Shown in pieces: positions 24,648 through 33,332 of a DNA stretch of 64,000 nucleotides. The stretch covers positions 345,554-409,553 of the forward strand of contig NZ_JPRM01000006.1 in the NCBI RefSeq assembly GCF_000737695.1. Reading direction: 5' to 3'. Under the pieces are notes generated by a model, which saw only the letters and a list, made by a program, of their open reading frames with translations, had not been told where the DNA came from and searched no databases. A program made the position numbers and the translations under genes. The number at the start of each line of letters is the position of its first letter. Positions within the stretch are counted from its first letter, which is position 1. This stretch comes from Flavobacterium hydatis. GTDB taxonomy: Bacteria; Bacteroidota; Bacteroidia; Flavobacteriales; Flavobacteriaceae.

Positions 24648-27149
24648 TTAGAAGTAGAATCCGAAAGATCCTTTTACTGCAAATTTATTCGCATCTGGTG
24701 TATTTAAGTAACTTCCTCTCCAAGAAAAATCGATACGGAATACTTTAAAGATATTCCCGATTCCTGCACTATATTCCCAATACACTTTTTCGGGTGCATT
24801 GTAAACTAAGCCTGATGCATTGATTGCTCTATTAGCATCAGAGATTGTTCCGTAAACTGCTTTGGCACCAATAATTTCTCTCCAATTAAGTTTACGCATA
24901 AATGGAATTCGAGCAAAAAGTCGTCCACCAAAATTATGATCCCATTGTAGAGTCGTGTATTGATCGGTTACAAACTCATAGAAATTTAAGTTACTAAAAG
25001 TATTCTCGATTGTAAAGTAAGTCTGGTTACCCGGGATTACACTCATTAATCCTAACGGAATTGTCCCGAATGTTTTTCCTGTTTCTAAGATAAGATTCGT
25101 ACGCCCAAGAGGTCCAATAATAATAGGTTGCTTATAATACAACTGAACTTTTTCATATTTAAAATCACTATTCAGCACACCTTTAAAACCATGACTATAG
25201 TTTATAAAGAATCGACTAAACGGACTATCTACATTATTTCTTTCGACCCCAAAACCAATTGTTTTACGATTTGGCGTGTATTCTATCTGGATATTTGCTT
25301 CAGATTGTTTTACTTCATCTGCTATAACTCCCGCAGGATTTGCAGCAGTTGGTAAAGTCGTATAATAATCTAAACTAAAAGTTGGCGACGCTGACTCTAA
25401 TGTACGGTATGATAATCCTACCTGAAACGTTAGGTTTTTTATTGGCTCGATTTCGGCAGCAACATTGGTTAAATTAATGTTGGTTAATTTCCCATTACTT
25501 CCTGTTGTAAATAAAGCCGATGAAGCAAAACTTCGACCTAAAACATCATTGGTAGTTGTTAAACTAGCTCCAATTTGTTCTACATCGCGCCTGTTCCCTC
25601 CCGAGATAATAAGACGATTCTTTTTATCAATCATCCATTTTCCCGAAACACCGTATTTAAATTTATTATCCTCAAACCCATAAGCGGTATATGCTTGTAA
25701 TCGCCATGGATCATTTGGTCCAAAATACGTTCTTCCTCCTGCTCGTATACGCACTCCTTCGACTTCGTTATATCCAAATGTAGAAAATATAGGCCCAAAA
25801 TCAAAATTAGGAAATCCTACATAACCACTACCAAGTATAGAAACTAAGTTATACAATTGCTTAAACTTCTTGACAGTTTGTAAGGTATCAAGCATTTTAT
25901 AAACTCCTTGTTCATCTTTGGTCAGTTTTTCAAATCGGTTTTCTTCCCAATATTCATCGGATTTATTATAAACCTCATTGTCTATATAATTAACTTCTTC
26001 TTTATAAAAAGTAGTTGGTTTAGGAATATTAAACTTATGATCTCTATAAGATGTTGTTCGTTTTCCGTAAACCCCTTTAGAACTTTCTTTTTTGTTTAAA
26101 GCAAAATCCGACATCATATAATCTCTCGTAAGAAGAAAGATTGAATCACTTACTACATCAAATTCTTGCTCGATGTATACATCTTTTACCCAGTTAATAT
26201 TGGCACTTTTAGTAACTGCCATATTAATTTTCTTGATTGCAAATGTGGTATCGTTTACCCAGAAATCTCCTTTAAAAGTCAATTCGTTTTTACGTCTTGG
26301 ATAAAACACAATATTATAACACCATTTATTATCTATAAATGTACTGTCTTTTAAGACGTAGTTGTACACATCGATTCCTGTTGTAGATAATGGACTTGTA
26401 AAGCTTTTATCAAAAAATGTAAGGTGATTATCGTAGATATTATACTCGGAATACAAGTCTTTTACAAAAGATAATATTTGCTGGTTGTTATTAAACCCAG
26501 AAGTCTTACTTCCTTTTATTATCTCTTTTACTTTCTTTATATTATTATCTCCGTATACATCATACAAAGATTCATTTATAAAAATAGGTAAATATGTTTT
26601 TCCTGTAATTTTAGAAGTATCCACCTGTTTAAAGATGAATTCCATTCCTTTAAAAATCTTATTTTTCATGAAGGCACTATCAATGGTATTCATATCGAAT
26701 TCCACTTTTTCGTACTTCTCCATTTGGTATTGTTTAAACTGATACAATCCGTTTTTACGTTTTCGTTCCCAGATTTTTCTAAGAATATCAAGCGCTGGAT
26801 TATTCTTTTTAGAAGTTTTACCGGTATAGATTACCACTTCATTTAGGCTTTCGGCTTCGTTCAGTACTACTTTAAAATTGTAGTTTACTGCTTTCTCTAA
26901 AGTAATTTCTTTTTCAGAATATCCTGCCGATGCAATAATTATTGTAGTATATGTGTTGGCTGATTCAAGGTAAAAACGTCCATCTTCATTAGAAACAATT
27001 CCTATATTGGTTCCTTTAAAAACTACGTTTGCAAACGGAATCGGTTGATTGGATTTATCTAAGACGACTCCACTCACTTTTGTTTGTGCAAAAATGCTAT
27101 CCACAAATGCGAATAAAAAAAACAGACTGAGTAAAATTATTCTTTTCAT
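24648..27149 (-). CDS. DUF5686 family outer-membrane protein with carboxypeptidase-like N-terminal domain
   Basis: 833 residues. A signal peptide ends DSIFAQ (about 22), and a carboxypeptidase-regulatory-like beta-sandwich follows (about 23-110, VSGVVLDKSNQPIPFANVVFKGTNIGIVSNEDGRF). The rest matches the long DUF5686 pattern (NPALDILRKIWERKRKNGLYQFKQYQMEKYEKVEF; FDFGPIFSTFGYNEVEGVRIRAGGRTYFG), with beta-barrel-like strands to the C-terminus (VKGSFGFYF). It is probably an outer-membrane barrel. The function of the family is unknown. It stands behind pdhB on the same strand but is separated from it by a terminator-like hairpin. Confidence 0.82.
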   Translation of the reverse strand: MKRIILLSLFFLFAFVDSIFAQTKVSGVVLDKSNQPIPFANVVFKGTNIGIVSNEDGRFYLESANTYTTIIIASAGYSEKEITLEKAVNYNFKVVLNEAESLNEVVIYTGKTSKKNNPALDILRKIWERKRKNGLYQFKQYQMEKYEKVEFDMNTIDSAFMKNKIFKGMEFIFKQVDTSKITGKTYLPIFINESLYDVYGDNNIKKVKEIIKGSKTSGFNNNQQILSFVKDLYSEYNIYDNHLTFFDKSFTSPLSTTGIDVYNYVLKDSTFIDNKWCYNIVFYPRRKNELTFKGDFWVNDTTFAIKKINMAVTKSANINWVKDVYIEQEFDVVSDSIFLLTRDYMMSDFALNKKESSKGVYGKRTTSYRDHKFNIPKPTTFYKEEVNYIDNEVYNKSDEYWEENRFEKLTKDEQGVYKMLDTLQTVKKFKQLYNLVSILGSGYVGFPNFDFGPIFSTFGYNEVEGVRIRAGGRTYFGPNDPWRLQAYTAYGFEDNKFKYGVSGKWMIDKKNRLIISGGNRRDVEQIGASLTTTNDVLGRSFASSALFTTGSNGKLTNINLTNVAAEIEPIKNLTFQVGLSYRTLESASPTFSLDYYTTLPTAANPAGVIADEVKQSEANIQIEYTPNRKTIGFGVERNNVDSPFSRFFINYSHGFKGVLNSDFKYEKVQLYYKQPIIIGPLGRTNLILETGKTFGTIPLGLMSVIPGNQTYFTIENTFSNLNFYEFVTDQYTTLQWDHNFGGRLFARIPFMRKLNWREIIGAKAVYGTISDANRAINASGLVYNAPEKVYWEYSAGIGNIFKVFRIDFSWRGSYLNTPDANKFAVKGSFGFYF

Positions 27150-27155
27150 AATCCA

Positions 27156-27194
27156 AAAAAAAACTTCATCAAATAAGAAAATGATGAAGTTTTA
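27156..27194 (-). terminator. Terminator of pdhB
   Basis: AAAACTTCATC / GATGAAGTTTT with a 12-base loop and flanking A/T runs, 19 bases after the pdhB stop on the minus strand. Confidence 0.7.
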
Positions 27195-27212
27195 TTAGTA
27201 TTGTTAATTTTC

Positions 27213-28193
27213 TTATTTTTTATACATTACCTTCTTTACTGCTTTTATAACATCACCAGCGTTTGGTAACCAGTCTTTAAGCAATACAGGAGAATAAGGT
27301 GCAGGAGTGTCTGCTGTTGTAATACGTTGTATTGGCGCATCAAGAAAATCAAAAGCTTGTTCTTGTACGATATAAGTAATCTCCGAAGATATACTTGCAA
27401 ATGGCCAAGCCTCTTCAAGAATTACTAAACGATTTGTTTTTTTAACAGAAGCTAAGATTGCATCTTTATCCATTGGACGAACTGTTCTTAAATCAATAAT
27501 CTCACAAGAGATACCTTCTTTAGCTAATTCATCTGCTGCGATATATGCTTCTTTAATAATTTTTCCAAAAGATACAATAGTTACATCAGTTCCTTCACGT
27601 TTAACATCTGCAACTCCTAGAGGAATTGTATATTCTCCGTCTGGAACTTCTCCTTTATCACCATACATTTGCTCAGACTCCATAAAGATTACTGGGTCAT
27701 TATCACGAATTGCTGATTTTAAAAGTCCTTTTGCATCATAAGGTGTAGATGGAACTACAACTTTAAGTCCTGGTGTATTTGCAAACCAGTTTTCTAAAGC
27801 TTGTGAGTGAGTTGCTCCTAATTGTCCTGCAGAAGCAGTTGGTCCACGAAAAACAATAGGCACATTAAATTGCCCTCCTGTCATCTGACGCATTTTGGCA
27901 GCATTATTTATAATTTGATCAATACCAACTAAACAGAAGTTGAATGTCATATATTCTACAATTGGACGACAACCATTCATTGCAGATCCAACTGCAATTC
28001 CTGTAAATCCAAGCTCTGCGATTGGAGTATCAATTACTCTTTTTTCGCCAAACTCAGCAAGCATTCCTTTTGATGCTTTATATGCACCATTGTATTCTGC
28101 AACTTCTTCGCCCATTAAATATATGGATTCATCGTGACGCATTTCTTCACTCATCGCTTCGCAAATGGCCTCTCTAAATTGTATTGTTCTCAT
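27213..28193 (-). CDS. pdhB: Pyruvate dehydrogenase E1 component, beta subunit
   Basis: Beta half of the thiamine-diphosphate E1 that decarboxylates pyruvate. 326 residues, as usual. The transketolase-like pyrimidine-binding part includes MGEEVAEYNGAYKASKGM and the E1-beta hallmark RGPTASAGQLGATHSQALENWFANTPGLKVVVPSTPYDAKGLL. The C-terminal part has VILEEAWPFASISSEI and the typical ITTADTPAPYSPVLLKDWLPN, which favours pyruvate over branched-chain specificity. The alpha and E2 subunits are not in the window. The E3 (lipoamide dehydrogenase) is encoded at 60979-62367. Confidence 0.93.
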   Translation of the reverse strand: MRTIQFREAICEAMSEEMRHDESIYLMGEEVAEYNGAYKASKGMLAEFGEKRVIDTPIAELGFTGIAVGSAMNGCRPIVEYMTFNFCLVGIDQIINNAAKMRQMTGGQFNVPIVFRGPTASAGQLGATHSQALENWFANTPGLKVVVPSTPYDAKGLLKSAIRDNDPVIFMESEQMYGDKGEVPDGEYTIPLGVADVKREGTDVTIVSFGKIIKEAYIAADELAKEGISCEIIDLRTVRPMDKDAILASVKKTNRLVILEEAWPFASISSEITYIVQEQAFDFLDAPIQRITTADTPAPYSPVLLKDWLPNAGDVIKAVKKVMYKK

Positions 28194-28624
28194 ATTTTAT
28201 ATTGTATGTTGTAATTTTCTGAAAAGCAAAAATAAATATTTTAAATTACTTAAAAGCATAAATTTAGTTTAAAAAACATGAAGTCCTTGCCATATGGATG
28301 TTTTACTAGAACTTTAACTTTTGACTATCAAAATTTTCCAGTTACGAAATCGATATATTAACCTATAAAATAGTTATACCCTTCTTATTTATTTTTTATT
28401 TTGTTAGAAATCCCATTTTAAAGAAATAAAATTCAGCCAAAAAGACTCCGATAATTCTTTTTTTTATTTGTTATTGATTCTTTTTAAGTCACAAATATTT
28501 GCTTAATCTCCACTTTTTCAGACCTAAAAAACAAGATTCTTCAAAATTCTAGTGTCGTTTTACGAAAACGTAATAGTTTTCAGAAATATTATGCATGCAT
28601 AGTAAATTATTCGGATTATATTTC
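28194..28624. other. Gap between divergent pdhB and etfB without recognisable gene
   Basis: AT-rich, with no ORF that I can support and no strong hairpin. It must hold the pdhB promoter on the minus strand and leads into the etfB promoter on the right. Confidence 0.5.
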
Positions 28625-28632
28625 TAAATTTG
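28625..28632 (+). promoter_or_regulatory. -7 box of the etfB promoter
   Basis: TAAATTTG, an exact TAnnTTTG match, 36 bases before the etfB ATG. No clear TTTG box is visible at -33. Confidence 0.45.
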
Positions 28633-28667
28633 TGGAAACGTATTTAGAAATAATAAAATCTATACTT

Positions 28668-29414
28668 ATGAAAATATTAGTTTGCATCAGTCATGTACCT
28701 GATACTACTTCAAAAATCAACTTTACCAATGGTGATTCAGAATTTGATACCAACGGCGTACAATATGTAATCAATCCTAACGACGAATTCGGTTTAACAC
28801 GTGCAATTTGGTTTCAGGAGCAACAAGGTGCTACCGTTACTGTAGTAAATGTTGGTGGCCCAGACACAGAACCAACTTTACGTAAAGCATTAGCAATTGG
28901 AGCAAACGAAGCAATTCGTATCAATGCAAACCCAACTGATGGTTTCTTCGTAGCAAAACAACTTGCTGAAGTTATTAAAACTGGTGGTTATGATTTAATT
29001 ATTGCTGGAAAAGAATCATTAGATTATAATGGTGGAATGGTTCCTGGAATGATTTCTGGAATCTTAGGATATAACTTCTTAAACTCTTGTACAAATATAA
29101 CTGTTGATGGAACTAGCGTAAAAGCAGTTCGTGAGATTGACGGTGGAAAAGAAACTGTAAGCACTTCTTTACCATTAATCATTGGTGGTCAAAAAGGATT
29201 GGTTGAAGAAAAAGATTTACGTATCCCGAACATGAGAGGGATTATGACTGCAAGAACAAAAGCATTAGCAATTGTTGAACCAGTTGACGCTCCAGTAAAT
29301 ACTAAAGCGGTTAAATTTGAAAAACCAGCTCCAAAATCTGCAGTAAAACTAGTTTCTCCAGACAATTTAGATGAGTTAATTAATTTATTACACAACGAGG
29401 CTAAAGTGATTTAA
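28668..29414 (+). CDS. etfB: Electron transfer flavoprotein, beta subunit
   Basis: Passes electrons from acyl-CoA and other dehydrogenases to the quinone pool via ETF-QO, as a heterodimer with EtfA. 248 residues. ATG 28668 gives the normal N-terminus MKILVCISHVPDTTSKI, whereas a GTG at 28632 is inside the promoter and was rejected. Further signs are GPDTEPTLRKALAIGANEAIRI, the AGKESLDYNGGMVPGMISG loop and the C-terminal recognition region LRIPNMRGIMTARTK. EtfA, normally the next gene, is not adjacent or anywhere in the window. A SusC/SusD locus follows instead. Confidence 0.95.
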   Translation: MKILVCISHVPDTTSKINFTNGDSEFDTNGVQYVINPNDEFGLTRAIWFQEQQGATVTVVNVGGPDTEPTLRKALAIGANEAIRINANPTDGFFVAKQLAEVIKTGGYDLIIAGKESLDYNGGMVPGMISGILGYNFLNSCTNITVDGTSVKAVREIDGGKETVSTSLPLIIGGQKGLVEEKDLRIPNMRGIMTARTKALAIVEPVDAPVNTKAVKFEKPAPKSAVKLVSPDNLDELINLLHNEAKVI

Positions 29415-29426
29415 GATTGTAGAATT

Positions 29427-29570
29427 TAGATTCTAGATTGCAGATTGCAATACTAAATCTAAAAATCAACATTTGATTCACTTCAAAATCTAAAATCAAT
29501 AATCATTTTAGATTTCAATTTTTAAAATCTGAAATCTAAAATCTAAAATCTAAAATAAAAAAAAAAAAAC
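29427..29570. repeat. Low-complexity repeats after etfB
   Basis: Tandem and scattered copies of AAATCTAAAATC and its inverse TTTAGATTTC, ending in a run of A. There is no coding capacity. It marks the end of the etfB unit and the left edge of the organosulfate locus. Confidence 0.6.
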
Positions 29571-29675
29571 GGACAACACAAAAACACAAACCGCTAATAA
29601 ACAACAAATTAAAACATTTAAAAAAGTTACTAATTACCTCGCTCCTATTTATTTTTAAAAATAATTATGTAAATT

Positions 29676-29723
29676 TTTGGTTTTTATTATATATAATTTA
29701 ACTTTGTCTATAGAATTAGTAGA
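29676..29723 (+). promoter_or_regulatory. Promoter and candidate operator of the susCD-sulfatase locus
   Basis: TTTG (29676-29679), 19 bases, TAACTTTG (29699-29706), an excellent Bacteroidota promoter, followed at once by TCTATAGAATTAGTAGA (29707-29723) and AATAAAAACA. This element is 16/17 identical to one at the start site of the metY leader. The 5' untranslated region to susC would be about 480 bases. Confidence 0.65.
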
Positions 29724-30036
29724 GTTTAAATAAAAACAATCTATATTTTGAAAACAATCGAGAGAATATCTAACTACATCCTTCCTAAAGTATACACTTA
29801 TAACACTTTCTGTTATATGTGCATCTGTTGCTAATTCTCATCGTAATATTTTCGTTTTCGCTTACCCATCATAAAACTATACTCATATATAGTTACAACT
29901 AAACGAATTTTATTAAATACCCACCTCAATAATCTTATTGAAAAACAAAATTCTATTCTTTACATCGATCGTAAGGAATGGCTTGGTGGAATAACATGTA
30001 AAAAACTAAAATAAATAATTAACTAAAAAAAGGAAA

Positions 30037-30069
30037 ATGAAAACAATGAATAGAAGTTGCTGTAAATAA
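30037..30069 (+). CDS. Putative Cys-Cys leader peptide ahead of susC (10 residues)
   Basis: MKTMNRSCCK, ATG 30037 to TAA 30069, preceded by AAAAAAAGGAAA, which gives a good start context. Adjacent Cys codons TGC TGT lie two codons before the stop, and a stable hairpin begins directly after it. With the shared operator element this suggests cysteine-dependent control of the sulfatase locus. The hairpin has no U-tract on this strand, so the mechanism would have to differ from intrinsic termination. Confidence 0.45.
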   Translation: MKTMNRSCCK

Positions 30070-30072
30070 AAA

Positions 30073-30106
30073 AAGCCATTTCTGCGGCAACAGAAATGGC
30101 AGGCTT
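30073..30106 (+). other. Hairpin between the mini-ORF and susC
   Basis: GCCATTTCTG / CAGAAATGGC, a perfect 10-bp stem with loop CGGCAA. AAGCC can alternatively pair with GGCTT at the base. On the plus strand it is followed by A rather than T. On the minus strand it would be a good intrinsic terminator. Confidence 0.55.
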
Positions 30107-30194
30107 AAAAAAAATGTGAATCTCTTTATAAAGGAAACGATAGTTGATTTCTCAGCTTTCGCTATGCCTTTACTATTTAAACCAACACAAAGAA

Positions 30195-33100
30195 ATGAAA
30201 AAAAAATTAAACATATACTCATTGCTATTACTTCTGCTTGTATCTGCCGGAATTAATGCACAAGACACCACCCCTCTTATACAATCTAAACTCGACGGAA
30301 CCATAGTCGATGATATTACAAACCAACCCATTATAGGTGCATCTGTAAACATAAAAGGTACTACGCACGGAGTAGTTACAGATGCCGAAGGAAAATTTTA
30401 TTTTCAGACAGGTCAAAAATTCCCATACACTTTAATAGTAAGTTATATAGGATATAAAAAAGCCGAAGTAATTGTTGAGAAGAATCCTATTACCATTAGT
30501 TTAAAAGAAGAACGCCAAGAGTTAGACGAATTAGTAGTTGTGGGATATGGAGCTCAGAAAAGGAAAGACATTACAGGTTCTGTAGCTTCTGTTCCTAAAG
30601 CAAATCTGGCACAGGTTACCTCATCGGCAGATAACTTACTACGAGGCGCAATTCCCGGAGTAGTTGTTACCCAAAGTTCTGGGCAGCCCGGAGCTTCATC
30701 TAGCGTACGTATTCGGGGAGGAAACTCGATTACGGCTGGTAATGAACCTCTTTATGTTGTAGACGGAATATTAATTTATAATGACAATAGTAATAGTACT
30801 GCCGGAGTAGCTTATTCGGGAGCAACGGTAAATGTGTTATCAACCATTAATCCTGGTGATATAGAATCTATTGAAGTCCTTAAAGATGCCTCTGCAACTG
30901 CCATTTATGGTTCTCGTGGTGCAAATGGTGTGGTACTTATTACTACCAAAAAAGGAATAAAAGGACAAGATAACATTTCGTATCAAGGCTATTTTGGATT
31001 TCAGAATGTATCTAAAAAATTAAACTTGATGAATGCCAGCGAATGGGCAAGTTTACGTAATGATGTTCAGGCAAGTATAGGACAAGCACCTTCATTCTCG
31101 CCTGCTCAAATAGAAGCTTTAAAAACTTCAGGAAATTATGATTGGCAAAAAGCAGCTTTTAGAACTGCAGCTCCTATCCAAAATCATCAATTAACTTTCT
31201 CTGGCGGAGATGATCGCTCTAGATATTCGATCTCAGCTGGGTATTTTGATCAAGAAGGTATTTTGCTTGGATCAGATTTTAAACGAATTTCTCTTCGCGC
31301 CAATTATGAAAGAAACTATTCTCAGGCTTTTAAGTTTGGTGTAAATGCTAATTATAGCAACTCGATATCTAATGGTGTCGGTTCTAATTCTAGCAGCAGA
31401 CAACCAAATCCTTTAGTTGCAGCCTTGCTAATGGCTCCTGTAGTTCCTATCAAAAACGCTGATGGATCTTATAATATAACACAAAATCCTTACGCTACAT
31501 CTGTTAATGGTTATATACCAAATCCGATTAATGATTTGGAAAATACAACCAATGAAACCAAAATTAATAGAATATTGACGAGCTTGTTTGGAGAATATAA
31601 AATAACGAAAGAACTAACTGCAAAAGTTGCTGTAAGTGGAGATGTTATTGGAACGAAACAAAATTATTATGCTCCGTCGTATACTACAAATGGTGCAGGA
31701 ACAAAAGGGTTAGCTTCTGTAGGTGACCGATTAGTAAGTTCTGTATTAAATGAAAACACATTAAACTACAATACAACTTTTGGCGAAGACCACAAATTCT
31801 CTGCTTTGGCAGGATATACACTTCAATACACAGAAGGTGAAGTTGTGAATGCAGGTGCAAATACTTTTGTAAATGATGCCAATACTTACAACGCCTTACA
31901 AGATGGTGTGCCCGTAAAACCATACAGCGATGCATTCGAGAGTGTATTGAAATCATGGTTAACGAGAGTGAATTATTCTTATAGAGGCAAATATAATTTT
32001 ACTTTATCTGCTCGTGCAGATGGATCTTCGAGATTTGGTTCAGAATCGCTTTGGGGATATTTCCCATCAGCAGGATTTTCATGGAACATTACCGAAGAGG
32101 AATTTGCCAAAAACATTAAAGGAGTAACCGAAGCTAAACTAAGATTAACTGCTGGAACAACAGGAAATCAGGAAATAGGAAATTATCTTTCTTTGGCTTC
32201 AATGGGTTCTGTTAATTATGCTTTTGGAGGAACTTTACAAACAGGATTGGCTCCTACCCGACTGGCAAATCCAGACCTAAAATGGGAAAAAACCAATCAA
32301 TATAATGTAGGTTTAGATTTATCATTATTAGACAGAAGAGTAAATTTTGTTTTTGATGTGTATTACAAAAAAACAAACGATTTACTTATAAATGTACCAA
32401 TTCCGCTTACATCAGGATATGCAACAGTACTACAAAACATAGGTGGTGTTGAAAATAAAGGTATTGAAATTGGTTTAACAACAGAAAATCTAAGAACAGA
32501 AAACTTCTCATGGAATTCTAACATTGTTTTCTCTGCCAATAAAAATAAAGTAGTTTCTATAGGAAATGGAGTTGACCAATTTTTTCCTGTAGTTCCAAAT
32601 GGTTCTTTATTGCAACAACAACCTGTAATAGTAAAAGTAGGTTCGCCTTTAGGTACTTTTTGGGGATACAAAACCAATGGTATTTTTCAGACTCAGGAAG
32701 AGATTAATACGCAACCAAAAATAAATAGTCTTGCGAATACCAAAGTTGGAGACAGAAAATATGTAGATACTAACGGTGATGGAGTAATATCGGCTGCTGA
32801 TAAAGGAGATCTTGGAAGCTCTCAACCAAAATTTGTTGGAAGTTTTAGTAATACAATTTCTTATCACGATTTCGATTTGAATTTCTCTCTACAAGGATCT
32901 TATGGAGGAAAAATATTTAATGCACTTAACCAACAATTAGAAATTTCAACTCTTGGTACTAATGCTGCAGCAACTCTAAATGATCGTTGGACTCCAACAA
33001 ACCCAAGCAATGAAATTCCTAGAGCATCTAGTTCTCCGCTAGGTATAGTTTCGGAACGCTACGTAGAAGATGCTTCTTTCCTGAGATTAAAACTAATCAC

Positions 33101-33317
33101 TTTTGGGTATACATTACCTAAAAGCCTTTCGTCTAAACTAGGAACAAAGAGCATTAAATTTTATGTATCTGCCGAAAACTTAATCACATGGACTAAGTAC
33201 ACTGGTTATGATCCAGAAGTAAGTTCGTATGAACAAAATAATTTATATCCCGGAATTGACTTTGGAGCTTATCCAAACTCTAAAACATTCATTTCTGGCT
33301 TGAACGTAACTTTCTAA
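30195..33317 (+). CDS. SusC/RagA-family TonB-linked outer-membrane receptor
   Basis: Imports a ligand captured by its SusD partner. 1040 residues from ATG 30195. A longer reading from 30144 lacks a signal peptide start and was rejected. Signal peptide ending SAGINAQ, carboxypeptidase-like domain (about 35-115, GTIVDDITNQPIIGASVNIKGT), TonB box region ELDELVVVGYGAQKRKDITGSVASV, plug with SSVRIRGGNSITAGNEPLYVVDGI and SIEVLKDASATAIYGSRGANGVVLITTKKG, then the barrel ending SGLNVTF. It is the first gene of a susCD-sulfatase locus, so the ligand is probably a sulfated organic compound. Controlled by the promoter at 29676 with a long leader. Confidence 0.95.
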   Translation: MKKKLNIYSLLLLLLVSAGINAQDTTPLIQSKLDGTIVDDITNQPIIGASVNIKGTTHGVVTDAEGKFYFQTGQKFPYTLIVSYIGYKKAEVIVEKNPITISLKEERQELDELVVVGYGAQKRKDITGSVASVPKANLAQVTSSADNLLRGAIPGVVVTQSSGQPGASSSVRIRGGNSITAGNEPLYVVDGILIYNDNSNSTAGVAYSGATVNVLSTINPGDIESIEVLKDASATAIYGSRGANGVVLITTKKGIKGQDNISYQGYFGFQNVSKKLNLMNASEWASLRNDVQASIGQAPSFSPAQIEALKTSGNYDWQKAAFRTAAPIQNHQLTFSGGDDRSRYSISAGYFDQEGILLGSDFKRISLRANYERNYSQAFKFGVNANYSNSISNGVGSNSSSRQPNPLVAALLMAPVVPIKNADGSYNITQNPYATSVNGYIPNPINDLENTTNETKINRILTSLFGEYKITKELTAKVAVSGDVIGTKQNYYAPSYTTNGAGTKGLASVGDRLVSSVLNENTLNYNTTFGEDHKFSALAGYTLQYTEGEVVNAGANTFVNDANTYNALQDGVPVKPYSDAFESVLKSWLTRVNYSYRGKYNFTLSARADGSSRFGSESLWGYFPSAGFSWNITEEEFAKNIKGVTEAKLRLTAGTTGNQEIGNYLSLASMGSVNYAFGGTLQTGLAPTRLANPDLKWEKTNQYNVGLDLSLLDRRVNFVFDVYYKKTNDLLINVPIPLTSGYATVLQNIGGVENKGIEIGLTTENLRTENFSWNSNIVFSANKNKVVSIGNGVDQFFPVVPNGSLLQQQPVIVKVGSPLGTFWGYKTNGIFQTQEEINTQPKINSLANTKVGDRKYVDTNGDGVISAADKGDLGSSQPKFVGSFSNTISYHDFDLNFSLQGSYGGKIFNALNQQLEISTLGTNAAATLNDRWTPTNPSNEIPRASSSPLGIVSERYVEDASFLRLKLITFGYTLPKSLSSKLGTKSIKFYVSAENLITWTKYTGYDPEVSSYEQNNLYPGIDFGAYPNSKTFISGLNVTF

Positions 33318-33332
33318 GTAAAAAAATAAACG

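Noticed and set aside
28632..28667. GTG start for etfB at 28632
   Set aside because: It begins at the last base of the TAAATTTG promoter box, and the ATG at 28668 gives the normal EtfB N-terminus.
30073..30106. Hairpin as an intrinsic terminator of the susC leader
   Set aside because: On the plus strand it is followed by AAAAAAAA, not T. A U-tract exists only on the minus strand, where no gene needs it.
30144..30194. Upstream ATG for susC
   Set aside because: It adds 17 residues ahead of a normal signal peptide MKKKLNIY. The ATG at 30195 is preceded by an A-rich start region.
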